A stretch of 64,000 nucleotides of DNA, taken from contig NZ_VFYP01000001.1 of NCBI RefSeq assembly GCF_006443685.1, positions 2,790,001 to 2,854,000 of the forward strand, in the 5' to 3' direction. The translations under genes and the position numbers were made by a program. Shown here piece by piece: positions 7,966 to 17,000 of the stretch; within the stretch, counting starts at the first letter, position 1; the number at the start of each line of letters is the position of its first letter. The notes beneath the pieces are model-generated. The model saw only the letters and a program-made list of their open reading frames with translations. It did no database searches and had not been told where the DNA came from. The stretch comes from Rhizobium glycinendophyticum. Its GTDB lineage: Bacteria; Pseudomonadota; Alphaproteobacteria; Rhizobiales; Rhizobiaceae.

Positions 7966-8754
7966 ATGAATGCACCCTACTCGGTCGTCTCGGCCAAGAA
8001 CCTCAGCCTCACCTTCGAGACCAATGACGGACCGGTCCACGCCCTGTCCAACGTCGATCTGGAGGTGAAGAAGGGCGACTTCGTTTCCTTCATCGGCCCC
8101 TCCGGCTGCGGCAAGACCACCTTCCTGCGCGTCATCGCCGACCTCGAAAAACACACGGCCGGCGAGATCACCGTCAATGGCATGTCGCCGGAAGAGGCCC
8201 GCAAGGCGCGCTCCTACGGCTATGTCTTCCAGGCGGCGGCCCTTTACCCCTGGCGCACGATCGAGAACAACATCGCCCTGCCGCTCGAAATCATGGGTTA
8301 TAGTGCAGCTGAAAAGAAGAAGCGCATCGAACAGACGCTGGATCTCGTCAACCTCTCGGGCTTTGCCAAGAAATATCCCTGGCAGCTCTCCGGTGGCATG
8401 CAGCAGCGCGCCTCGATCGCCCGCGCGCTCGCCTTCGACGCCGACCTCTTGCTGATGGACGAGCCCTTCGGCGCGCTCGACGAAATCGTCCGCGACCACC
8501 TCAATTCCGAGTTGTTGAAGCTCTGGGCCCGCACCAACAAAACGATCTGCTTCGTGACCCACTCGATTCCCGAAGCCGTCTACCTCTCGACCAAGATCGT
8601 CGTCATGAGCCCGCGTCCGGGCCGGGTGACCGATATCATCGAATCGACACTGCCGAAGGAACGCCCGCTCGACATCCGCGAGACGCCGGAGTTCTTGGAG
8701 ATCGCGCACCGAGTGCGCGAGGGTCTGAAGGCGGGGCATTCTTATGAGGAATAG
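7966..8754 (+). CDS. ABC transporter ATP-binding protein (nitrate/taurine/thiamin-precursor type)
   Basis: A 262-residue ABC ATPase with Walker A GPSGCGKTT, Q-loop VFQAAALYPW, signature LSGGMQQR, Walker B LLLMDEPFGALD and H-loop VTHS. It belongs to the SsuB/TauB/ThiZ-like group that serves ABC importers for small organic molecules. The ATG at 7966 gives the usual domain start; an ATG at 7918 would add 16 residues of unlikely sequence. Its two permeases and binding protein lie downstream at 9759-12532, separated from it by a repeat, a DUF559 gene and a small membrane protein. Pyrimidine or related uptake is inferred from context. Confidence 0.92.
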   Translation: MNAPYSVVSAKNLSLTFETNDGPVHALSNVDLEVKKGDFVSFIGPSGCGKTTFLRVIADLEKHTAGEITVNGMSPEEARKARSYGYVFQAAALYPWRTIENNIALPLEIMGYSAAEKKKRIEQTLDLVNLSGFAKKYPWQLSGGMQQRASIARALAFDADLLLMDEPFGALDEIVRDHLNSELLKLWARTNKTICFVTHSIPEAVYLSTKIVVMSPRPGRVTDIIESTLPKERPLDIRETPEFLEIAHRVREGLKAGHSYEE

Positions 8755-8774
8755 TGTTTTGCCTGGGGTAAAAA

Positions 8775-9005
8775 CCCCTCCCCAACCCCTCCCCACAAGG
8801 GGGAGGGGCTTTGGCGCCCGTGGCACCGCTCTCCCCCTGCCACTAACGCATCAGCGAGTGGCCAACCTCAGCATGATGCCCACGTCGGGGCAAAGATCAT
8901 GCTTGCCATCGCTCTGGCCTTGCGGGGACCATCAGCGGAGGATTTCCTTCAGCACGAGGGCGGCGGGAAAGCCCCTCCCCCTTGTGGGGAGGGGTTGGGG
9001 AGGGG
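8775..9005. repeat. segment bounded by exact 38-bp inverted repeats
   Basis: Bases 8775-8812 and 8968-9005 are exact reverse complements over 38 bases. Each arm has the form CCCCTCCCCAACCCCTCCCC followed by a palindromic ACAAGGGGGAGGGGCTTT end. The 155 bases between the arms hold no convincing gene. The shape recalls a small non-autonomous mobile element, but no target-site duplication was identified. The right arm ends 38 bases before the DUF559 nuclease start. Confidence 0.85.
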
Positions 9006-9043
9006 AAACTGCTCGCTCCACAATCGATGGAGGGCACAATCCA

Positions 9044-9427
9044 ATGCCGCATTCCAACATCGATCCGAAAACTCGCAAACACGCCCGCACCTTGCGCTCC
9101 GAACTGACGAAAGCAGAGCGGGAAATGTGGGACATTCTGCGCGACTTCCGTTCGCGTGGAGCACGCTTCCGCAGGGAAACGCCAATTGGCCCTTACATCG
9201 CTGATTTTGCCTGGCTCGCAGCGCGCATCGTCGTTGAAGTCGATGGCGACAGCCATGAAACCGATGCTGGACGCAAACACGATATCCGCCGAGACGCCTT
9301 CATGACGTCACAAGGCTTCAAAGTGCTGCGCTTCGACAACGATCTGGTGATCGACAATCCCGACCATGTCTATCTGACGATCAAGGCATCCATTGCGCAC
9401 CTGCTGCGGGAGGAGGCCACCCCATGA
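9044..9427 (+). CDS. DUF559 endonuclease-fold protein
   Basis: A 127-residue protein of the DUF559 family, which has a Vsr/PD-(D/E)xK-like nuclease fold. Typical elements are ARTLRSELTKAEREMWDILR, the FRRETPIGPYIADF strand with its aspartate, and IVVEVDGDSH, where the acidic residues belong to the likely catalytic core. The ATG at 9044 has GGAGG about ten bases upstream. Its stop overlaps the start of the next gene as ATGA. It lies beside a 38-bp inverted repeat and interrupts an ABC transporter operon. DNA cleavage is predicted from the fold; the biological role is unknown. Confidence 0.82.
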   Translation: MPHSNIDPKTRKHARTLRSELTKAEREMWDILRDFRSRGARFRRETPIGPYIADFAWLAARIVVEVDGDSHETDAGRKHDIRRDAFMTSQGFKVLRFDNDLVIDNPDHVYLTIKASIAHLLREEATP

Positions 9428-9759
9428 ACCCCACATTCCTCCTCTGGCTCGGTGCCGCCATGGCGACCTTTCTCGGTGCCGCCACTGTCTCCCGGGCCTA
9501 TGTCGACAACGGCAAGCTCTGGGTGCTTCTCGCCTCTCTCGCCCTCTACTGTGTCGGCAACCTGATGATGGTGAAGCTGATGCGCGAGGGCGGCCTGGGC
9601 TTGGCCATCTCGGCCTCCTCCGTCGCGCAGCTGCTGCTGATCAACGTGATCGCCTTCTTCCTCTTCGGAGAACGCTTGAGCGCCATCCAAACCGCAGGCG
9701 TCGCGCTGGGTGTCGTCTCAATGGCTCTCATGCTCTATCCCGCAAAAGGAGGTGCCTGA
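9424..9759 (+). CDS. small four-helix SMR/EamA-like membrane protein
   Basis: A 111-residue protein with four predicted membrane helices (about 3-22, 31-50, 58-80 and 86-105). It is the size of small-multidrug-resistance (EmrE-like) proteins and has the late motif FGERLSAIQTAGVALGVVSMALM. The N-terminus lacks the glutamate that EmrE-type pumps carry in helix 1, so multidrug export is doubtful. It overlaps the DUF559 stop and the permease start (TGATG), so it is translated as part of the transport operon. It may be an accessory subunit of the importer. Function unknown. Confidence 0.75.
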   Translation: MNPTFLLWLGAAMATFLGAATVSRAYVDNGKLWVLLASLALYCVGNLMMVKLMREGGLGLAISASSVAQLLLINVIAFFLFGERLSAIQTAGVALGVVSMALMLYPAKGGA

Positions 9760-10646
9760 TGACATCAGCCCCTTCCGCCTTCCGTGACCGCATTTTGCCG
9801 GTTCTGACCGTCATTCTCGCGATCCTCGTCATCTGGCACGTCTTCGTCGTCTACCTGAACGCGCCCTTCGTGCGCGACCAGGCCGCCCGGGCCAATGAGG
9901 AGATGACCTTTGCCCAGGTCGTCGAGCGCACCTTCGCCCAGGAACGGCCAATCCTGCCCGCCCCGCATCAGATCGTCGCCGAGCTCTGGGATACCACCAT
10001 CAACAAGGCCGTCACCTCCAAGCGCAGCCTCGTCTACCATGCCTGGATCACGCTCTCGGCGACGCTTGCCGGCTTTGCCATGGGCACCGTGCTTGGCATC
10101 GTGCTGGCGATTGCCATCGTTCATAACCGGGCCATGGACAAGTCGCTGATGCCCTGGGTCATCGCCTCCCAGACGATTCCGATCCTTGCGATTGCGCCGA
10201 TGATCATCGTCGTTCTGAATTCGATCGGCATCTCAGGCCTCATGCCCAAGGCCCTGATTTCGACCTATCTTTCCTTCTTCCCGATCGTCGTCGGCATGGT
10301 GAAGGGCCTGCGCAGCCCTGACATGCTGCTGCTCGACCTGATGCACACCTATAACGCCAGCCAGTCCCAGACCTTCTGGAAGCTGCGCTGGCCGGCCTCC
10401 ATGCCCTATCTCTTCACCTCGCTGAAGGTGGCCATCGCGATCTCGCTGGTCGGCGCGATCGTCGGTGAACTGCCGACAGGCGCCGTCGCTGGACTCGGTG
10501 CCCGCCTTTTGTCGGGATCTTACTATGGCCAGACCATCCAGATCTGGGCCGCCCTCTTCATGGCGGCGGGCTTGGCTGCCCTCCTCGTCTCGATCGTCGG
10601 CATGGCCCATACACGGGTTCTCGCACGCATGGGGGTCAAGCCATGA
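9759..10646 (+). CDS. ABC transporter permease 1
   Basis: A 295-residue BPD_transp_1 permease with about six helices. The ATPase-contact loop is near LLLDLMHTYNASQSQTFWKLRWPASMPYLFTSLKVAIAISLVGAIVGE (about 190-238). A strong AAAGGAGGTG ribosome site lies before the ATG, which overlaps the previous stop. The next gene is a second permease, overlapping as ATGA. The long periplasmic stretch after helix 1 (about 30-85) is unusual for the group. Together with the ATPase at 7966 and the binding protein at 11540 it forms an importer, probably for a pyrimidine-related compound. Confidence 0.9.
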   Translation: MTSAPSAFRDRILPVLTVILAILVIWHVFVVYLNAPFVRDQAARANEEMTFAQVVERTFAQERPILPAPHQIVAELWDTTINKAVTSKRSLVYHAWITLSATLAGFAMGTVLGIVLAIAIVHNRAMDKSLMPWVIASQTIPILAIAPMIIVVLNSIGISGLMPKALISTYLSFFPIVVGMVKGLRSPDMLLLDLMHTYNASQSQTFWKLRWPASMPYLFTSLKVAIAISLVGAIVGELPTGAVAGLGARLLSGSYYGQTIQIWAALFMAAGLAALLVSIVGMAHTRVLARMGVKP

Positions 10647-11509
10647 ACGGTTTTCTCGTCTTCGCCCTCCTCTTCTGGCTCGGCGCCTGGGGCCTGAACC
10701 AGTGGCTGGTGGCACAGCGCCCCAAGGACCCGACGACCCGACGCGCTATCGGCCTCGCCGTCCCCCTGATCTTTGGCATTACCTTACTCGTCATCTGGGA
10801 ATGCGTGGTTCGCGGCTTCGAGATCCCCTCGATCCTGCTTCCCGCTCCCTCATTGATCTGGGCGCGGATCGTCACCTCCACCCATATCCTCTGGGCGGAT
10901 TTCCAGCAGACCTTCCTGAAATCCGTGATCACGGGATACGTCGCCGGCTGTGGCCTTGGCTTCCTCGTCGCGATCCTCATCGACCGCTCGCCCTTCCTGC
11001 AAAAGGGCCTGCTGCCGATCGGCAACTTCGTCTCGGCCCTTCCGGTCGTCGGTATCGCTCCGATCATGGTCATGTGGTTCGGCTTCGACTGGCAGTCCAA
11101 GGTCGCGGTCGTCGTCATCATGACCTTCTTCCCGATGCTGGTGAACACGGTCCAGGGACTGGCCTCGGCGAGCCATATGGAGCGCGACCTGATGCACACC
11201 TATGCCGCCTCGTGGTGGCAGACGCTGGTGCGCCTGCGGCTTCCCGCCGCCTGGCCCTTCATCTTCAATGCGCTGAAGATCAACTCGACTCTGGCTCTGA
11301 TCGGGGCCATCGTTGCAGAATTCTTCGGCACCCCGATTGTCGGCATGGGCTTCCGGATCTCGACCGAGGTCGGACGCTCGAATGTCGACATGGTCTGGGC
11401 CGAGATTGCGGTCGCCGCACTCGCCGGCTCGGTCTTCTACGGATTGGTGGCACTGGCAGAACGCCGGGTCACCTTCTGGCATCCGTCCGTCCGTGGTGGA
11501 CGGGCGTGA
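10643..11509 (+). CDS. ABC transporter permease 2
   Basis: A 288-residue BPD_transp_1 permease paired with the preceding one, whose stop it overlaps by four bases. The EAA-like loop reads MERDLMHTYAASWWQTLVRLRLPAAWPFIFNALKINSTLALIGAIVAEFFG, close to that of permease 1, so the two likely form a heterodimer. The first helix lies at about 3-22 and the conserved core begins after residue 45. The binding protein follows 30 bases later. Substrate is inferred from context only. Confidence 0.9.
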   Translation: MNGFLVFALLFWLGAWGLNQWLVAQRPKDPTTRRAIGLAVPLIFGITLLVIWECVVRGFEIPSILLPAPSLIWARIVTSTHILWADFQQTFLKSVITGYVAGCGLGFLVAILIDRSPFLQKGLLPIGNFVSALPVVGIAPIMVMWFGFDWQSKVAVVVIMTFFPMLVNTVQGLASASHMERDLMHTYAASWWQTLVRLRLPAAWPFIFNALKINSTLALIGAIVAEFFGTPIVGMGFRISTEVGRSNVDMVWAEIAVAALAGSVFYGLVALAERRVTFWHPSVRGGRA

Positions 11510-11539
11510 ACTGCACCAAAACAAAAAGAGGGAACTGAA

Positions 11540-12532
11540 ATGACCATGAAACTCGCATCCCTGCTGCTCGGCACAGCGGTCTCCTTGACCGCCATGCAGG
11601 CCGCCGCCGCCGACAAGGTGACCCTGCAACTGAAATGGGTAACCCAGGCCCAGTTCGCCGGCTATTACGTCGCCAAGGACAAGGGCTTTTACGAAGAGGA
11701 AGGCCTCGACGTCGAAATCAAGCCGGGCGGCCCCGACATCGCTCCCCCGCAGGTCCTGGCCGGTGGCGGCGCCGACGTGATTGTCGATTGGATGCCGTCG
11801 GCACTTGCCACCCGCGAAAAGGGCGTGCCGCTCGTCAACATCGCCCAGCCCTTCAAGTCCTCGGGCATGATGCTGACCTGCCTCAAGGAAACCGGCATCA
11901 CCAAGCCGGAAGACTTCAAGGGCAAGACGCTCGGTGTCTGGTTCTTCGGTAACGAATATCCGTTCCTCTCCTGGATGGCGACGCTCGGCATCAAGACCGA
12001 TGGTTCCCCGGAAGGCGTGACCGTCCTCAAGCAGGGCTTCAACGTCGACCCGCTCCTGCAGAAGCAGGCCGCCTGCATCTCGACCATGACCTACAACGAA
12101 TACTGGCAGGTCATCGATGCCGGCATCAAGCCGGAAGAACTGGTCACCTTCAAGTATGAAGACGAAGGCGTGGCCACGCTCGAAGACGGCCTCTATGTGC
12201 TCGAAGACAAGCTCAAGGACCCGGCCTTCAAGGAGAAGATGGTCAAGTTCGTCCGCGCATCGATGAAGGGCTGGAAATACGCCGAGGAAAACTCCGACGA
12301 AGCCGCCGAGATCGTTCTCGAAAACGATGCCTCCGGCGCCCAGACGGAAGTCCACCAGAAGCGCATGATGGGTGAAGTCGCCAAGCTGACCGCCGGCTCG
12401 AACGGCGCGCTCGACAAGGCTGACTACGACCGCACCGTCAAGACGCTCCTCGGCGGCGGCTCCGATCCGGTCATCTCCAAGGAACCGGAAGGTGCCTTTA
12501 CGACCGAGATCACCGACGCGGCCCTCAAGTAA
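11540..12532 (+). CDS. NMT1/THI5-type periplasmic substrate-binding protein
   Basis: A 330-residue binding protein with a signal peptide (MTMKLASLLLGTAVSLTAMQAAA, cut near residue 24). The mature part begins DKVTLQLKWVTQAQFAGYYVAKDKGFYEEEGLDVEI, the hallmark of the NMT1/ThiY family, which binds pyrimidine-like thiamin precursors and other small molecules. It is the last gene of the block and is followed by a clear terminator. The family, with HydA and the amidohydrolase upstream, points to a pyrimidine or hydantoin-like ligand. Ligand binding is unproven. Confidence 0.9.
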   Translation: MTMKLASLLLGTAVSLTAMQAAAADKVTLQLKWVTQAQFAGYYVAKDKGFYEEEGLDVEIKPGGPDIAPPQVLAGGGADVIVDWMPSALATREKGVPLVNIAQPFKSSGMMLTCLKETGITKPEDFKGKTLGVWFFGNEYPFLSWMATLGIKTDGSPEGVTVLKQGFNVDPLLQKQAACISTMTYNEYWQVIDAGIKPEELVTFKYEDEGVATLEDGLYVLEDKLKDPAFKEKMVKFVRASMKGWKYAEENSDEAAEIVLENDASGAQTEVHQKRMMGEVAKLTAGSNGALDKADYDRTVKTLLGGGSDPVISKEPEGAFTTEITDAALK

Positions 12533-12551
12533 AACGAGGCGGACCACCGAA

Positions 12552-12591
12552 AACGGGCACAGGGAGCAATCCCAGTGCCCGTTCCATTTTT
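12552..12591 (+). terminator. rho-independent terminator of the transporter operon
   Basis: A 9-bp perfect stem (AACGGGCAC at 12552-12560 with GTGCCCGTT at 12575-12583) is followed by CCATTTTT. It lies 20 bases after the binding-protein stop. Confidence 0.85.
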
Positions 12592-12859
12592 GTAAGTTTT
12601 ACTGATATTTTTTTCGGAGCCGCCTTGCAATTCTGCAACACTATCGTTCTATCTTGAACAATGTCGACGGCTGATCTTGAATACTGGCCGACGCCTCTTG
12701 CAAGGCTCTTACTGATCGCCCACCTCTTGCACCGGATTAAAGCGTCTCCACCTACGAATGCGCCAGCACCCACTTTGAGTCGCGCACATCCGGGTGAGCC
12801 AATTGGGGCGCACACGCGTATTGTAGACAGACTGACGATCGTATTGGGGAAAGGGACCC
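12592..12859. other. intergenic region before the RND efflux operon
   Basis: No gene is supported here. The region holds the dyad at 12625-12638 and probably the promoter of the efflux operon. A weak possible -35/-10 pair is TTGCAA at 12625 and TCTATC at 12648. Confidence 0.5.
12625..12638. promoter_or_regulatory. TTG-N8-CAA dyad (Crp/Fnr-type site)
   Basis: TTGCAATTCTGCAA is a perfect 5-4-5 dyad. It fits the TTG-N8-CAA pattern used by Fnr/NnrR-type regulators. It lies about 220 bases before the efflux operon; a Crp/Fnr gene lies 6.7 kb away at 19319. Confidence 0.4.
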
Positions 12860-14050
12860 ATGTTTTCGAAACCGACTCGAAAGGCCATGTTTGCGGCCTC
12901 CATGTTGACGCTCATGGCCTCTGTTGCCATTGCGCAGGAGACTCCAGCAGCACCCGCCAAGACACCGGCCCTGCCCTCCATCATTGTTACACCGGCAAAG
13001 AGCCGGACTCTGGTCGACCGGATTGTGGCAACCGGTACGATTAAGTCAGTGGAGGACGTTTATGTTCAGCCACAGGTGGAAGGCTTGCAGATCAAGTCTA
13101 TCGAAGTTGATGTCGGCGACACCGTGTCCGAAGGACAGGTGGTGGCCCGCCTGAATGACGACACGCTGAAACTGGAGCGCAGCCAGCAAGTCGCAAACCA
13201 GGCCAAGGCCGAGGCGGCACTCGCCCAGTATCGAGCGCAGGTGATCGAGGCTGAAGCGAGCCTCAAGGAGGCACAGCGCCAGTTCGACCGCGCCACGCGC
13301 CTGTCGAGCAGCGGCTCGGTGTCGGCTTCGCAGCGCGAGCAGGCCGAAACGACGCTCGCCAGCGCCACGGCTAAGGTCGAAACCGCCAAGCAGTCCATTG
13401 CCGTTGCCGAGGCCGACATCAAGGTCGTAGAAAGCCAGATCGCCGACATCGATCTCCGGCTTGCGCGCACGGAGATCAAGTCGCCCGTTGCCGGCACCGT
13501 ATCCGAGCGTAATGCGCGGATCGGCGCAATCGCGTCTGGCAGTGCCTCGCCACTCTACACGGTCATCCGCGACGGGCAGATCGAACTTGTGGCAGATGTG
13601 ACGGAAGCTGATATACTCAGACTGAAGGTGGGTCAGCCAGCTTCCATCTCGGTGGCTGGCAGCAGCGCGCCGATCACGGGCTCGGTCAGGCTGATCTCGC
13701 CTGTGGTCGATGCCGTGACCCGCCTTGGCTCAGTGCATATCGCCATCGATGACGATGCAGCAGCCCGAGCCGGCATGTACGGAAGTGCGGCGATTACAAT
13801 CGGTCAGGCCGACGACGTGGCCCTACCGCTGTCGGCCATTACCAGCGAGCGGAATGTCACCACCGTTCGGCTCGTCACGGACGGCGTGGTCAAGATGCAG
13901 CCGGTGAAGACCGGCATTCAGGATGGGGCCTTCATCGAGGTCACAGAAGGCCTGAAGGAGGGAGACCTGGTCGTTGCCAAGGCCGGCGTCTTCGTCCGTG
14001 ATGGCGACCGGATCAATCCGGTGGAAGACACCAGCAGCGTATCCAACTGA
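12860..14050 (+). CDS. RND efflux periplasmic adaptor (membrane fusion protein)
   Basis: A 396-residue adaptor with a signal peptide (about 1-26, ending AIAQ). The lipoyl halves (YVQPQVEGLQIKSIEVDVGDTVSEGQVVARL at about 71-100, and the later EIKSPVAGTVSERNARIG) flank a long alpha-hairpin (about 105-205) rich in alanine and glutamate. Beta-barrel and membrane-proximal domains follow. It joins the inner-membrane RND pump encoded 14 bases downstream to an outer-membrane channel. No TolC-like gene is in the window. Export of toxic or signalling compounds is likely; the substrate is unknown. Confidence 0.92.
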   Translation: MFSKPTRKAMFAASMLTLMASVAIAQETPAAPAKTPALPSIIVTPAKSRTLVDRIVATGTIKSVEDVYVQPQVEGLQIKSIEVDVGDTVSEGQVVARLNDDTLKLERSQQVANQAKAEAALAQYRAQVIEAEASLKEAQRQFDRATRLSSSGSVSASQREQAETTLASATAKVETAKQSIAVAEADIKVVESQIADIDLRLARTEIKSPVAGTVSERNARIGAIASGSASPLYTVIRDGQIELVADVTEADILRLKVGQPASISVAGSSAPITGSVRLISPVVDAVTRLGSVHIAIDDDAAARAGMYGSAAITIGQADDVALPLSAITSERNVTTVRLVTDGVVKMQPVKTGIQDGAFIEVTEGLKEGDLVVAKAGVFVRDGDRINPVEDTSSVSN

Positions 14051-14064
14051 GGAATGACGTCGCC

Positions 14065-17000
14065 ATGAACTTCTCTGCATGGGCCATCCGAAATCCGATC
14101 GCGCCGATCCTGGCCTTCTTCCTGTTGATGGTCGTCGGCATCCAGTCGTTCAACGCGCTGCCGATTACCCGCTTCCCCAATATCGACGTGCCCCTGGTCG
14201 CGATCACCGTGACCCAGAGCGGTGCCTCGCCAGCGGAGCTCGAAAGTCAGGTGACCAAGGAGGTCGAGGACGCGGTTGCCTCGATCACCGGCGTCGACGA
14301 GATCAACTCGACCGTAACCGACGGCCAGTCCCAGACCGTCGTTATGTTCCGCATGGAAGTGGTGACCGAACAGGCCGTCCAGGACGTCAAGGATGCGATT
14401 GACCGCATCCGCGGCGATCTGCCGGCCTCGGTAGACGAGCCGATCGTCACCAAGATCGACGTCGAAGGCCAGGCCATTCAGAGCTTTGCCGTCTCCTCGC
14501 CCAACATGAACCTCGCCGAACTCTCCTGGTTCGTGGACGATACGGTCAAGCGCGCGCTGCAGGGTCAGGCTGGCATCGGTCGCGTCGACCGCTACGGCGG
14601 CTCGGATCGGGAAGTCCGTGTCGAACTCGACCCCAACCGCCTCGACGCCCTCGGCATCACCGCCGCCGACGTATCGAGCCAGTTGAAAGGCACCAATGTC
14701 GACCTCGGCTCCGGCCGTGGCCAGGTGGCCGGTGCCGAACAGGCGATCCGGACGCTCGGCGACAACAGGGATGTGACGAGCCTTTCGAACACCACGATCG
14801 CACTCTCCGGCGGTCGCTTCGTCAAGCTCTCGGACCTCGGCACCGTCAAGGACGCCTATGAGGAACCGAAGTCCTTTGCCCGTCACGACGGCAAGCCTGT
14901 GGTCTCCTTCGCCGTCTTCCGCGCCAAGGGAGCCTCCGAAGTCACGGTCGCTGAAACCGTCGCCGAAAGCCTGGCCAAGGTGCGGGCTGAAAATCCGGAC
15001 GTCCAGATCGAGATGATCGACGATTCCGTCTACTTTACCTACGGCAACTACGAAGCGGCCATGCACACGCTGATCGAGGGCGCGATCCTCGCCGTCATCG
15101 TGGTGCTGCTCTTCCTGCGCAACTGGCGCGCAACCCTAATTTCGGCCGTCGCCCTGCCGCTGTCGGCCATCCCGACCTTCTGGGTCATGGACATCATGGG
15201 TTTTTCGCTGAACCTCGTCTCGTTCCTGGCCCTGACGCTCGCGACAGGTATTCTCGTCGACGACGCCATCGTCGAAGTGGAAAACATCGCCCGCCACATC
15301 AAGATGGGCAAGACGCCCTATCGCGCGGCGATCGAGGCGGCCGACGAAATCGGTCTGGCCGTTATCGCCACCACCTTCACCATCATCGCGGTCTTCGTAC
15401 CCGTCTCCTTCATGCCGGGCATCCCGGGCCAGTACTTCATCCAGTTCGGCCTGACGGTTGCTTTCTCCGTCTTCTTCTCGCTGCTGGTTGCCCGCCTCAT
15501 CACCCCGATGATGGCGGCCTATCTGATGCGCGCCGAAGACGCGATGGACGACCATCACGACAATGACAGCGCCTTCCTCAAGGCCTATACCCGCGTCGTC
15601 CGCTTCACCACGCGCCGATGGTACTCGCGTCTCGGCACGCTCGCGGCGGCCATCGCCTTCCTGATCGGTTCACTTGCGCTTCTGGCCCAGGTCCCCGGTA
15701 GCTTCCTGCCGCCGGAAGATGCTGGACGCATATCGCTTTCGGTCGAACTGCCGCCGAATGCCACACTGGCCGAGACGGAGCGCAAGACAGACGAAATCTA
15801 TGCTGCGATCAAGGATGTGCCGGATGTCGAGAGCATCTTCATCCTCGGCGGCGCCTCACCGAAGGGCGACCTCGAACTGCGCCGCGCCAGCGTCACCATG
15901 AACCTCGTGCGCATCGACCACTCGCTGGTTAAGACCCTGGTCAACAAGGGGCTCGGCGGCCTGCCGCTGATCGGTTCTTACCTCCCGAAGGTTCCCGAAC
16001 ATGGCCGCCTGCGTCCGCAGTGGGACATCGAGGAAGAGGTCTTCGAAAAACTCGCCTCGATCGCCGACATCCGCGTCATGAAGCTCAACGACCGCGGCGA
16101 ACGTGATATCTCCTTCAACTTCCTCTCGAAGAACGAGCAGGAGTTGAACGACGCGGTGGCCATTCTCGAAGCCAAGCTGCGCGCCGTCCCTGTGCTGGCC
16201 AACGTGAGTTCGGAAGGCGCCCTGCCCCGTCCGGAACTGCAGATCCGCCCGCGTAGCGACGAGGCGGCACGCCTCGGCATAACCGCGCAGCAGATCTCCC
16301 AGACGATCCGCGTCGCCACCATCGGCGATGTCGACGCCCTCCTGCCGAAGATCTCGCTCGACGATCGCCAGATCCAGATCCGTGTCCAGGCCTCGCTCGA
16401 TTTCCGTACAGATCTCGCAGCGCTTCGGGCTTTGAAGGTCCGCACGGCGTCTGGCGCCACGGTCCCGCTGTCGAGCGTCGCCGACATCGACTATTCGGAG
16501 GGCGTGTCCTCGATCAAGCGTAATGACCGCAACCGCGTCGTGACCATTGGTGCGGGCCTACCGCAAGGTGTGGCACTTGACACGGCAACGGCCGCCTTCC
16601 GTGAAACGGTCGAAAAGGCCGACATTCCGGCGAGCGTTCGTCTTGCCGAAAGCGGTGATGCCAAGGTCCAGGCCGAAATGCAGCAAGGCTTCCTGAATGC
16701 GATGATCCTTGGCCTGCTTCTGGTGCTGACGGTGCTGATCCTGCTCTTCAAGGACGTGATCCAGCCCTTCACCATCCTGTTCTCGCTGCCGCTTGCCATC
16801 GGCGGTGTGGCGGTCGGTCTGATCGTCACCAACAACGCGCTCTCCATGCCTGTCCTGATCGGCATCCTGATGCTGATGGGCATCGTGACGAAGAATGCGA
16901 TTCTGCTGGTCGATTTCGCCATCGAGATGCGCAACCAGGGCATGCACCGCCTGGAAGCCATGGTCGAGGCCGGCCGCAAGCGCGCCCGCCCGATCATCAT

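Noticed and set aside
8775..9005. 38-bp inverted repeat segment considered as an insertion sequence
   Set aside because: No transposase frame lies between the arms and no target duplication was seen, so only a repeat or small non-autonomous element is supported.
10850..12547. 565-codon minus-strand frame over the permease 2 and binding-protein genes
   Set aside because: Antisense to two conserved transport genes and with no recognisable domain.
12661..13044. 127-codon plus-strand frame before and into the adaptor gene
   Set aside because: It overlaps the start of the better-supported adaptor in another frame and has no ribosome site or known motif.
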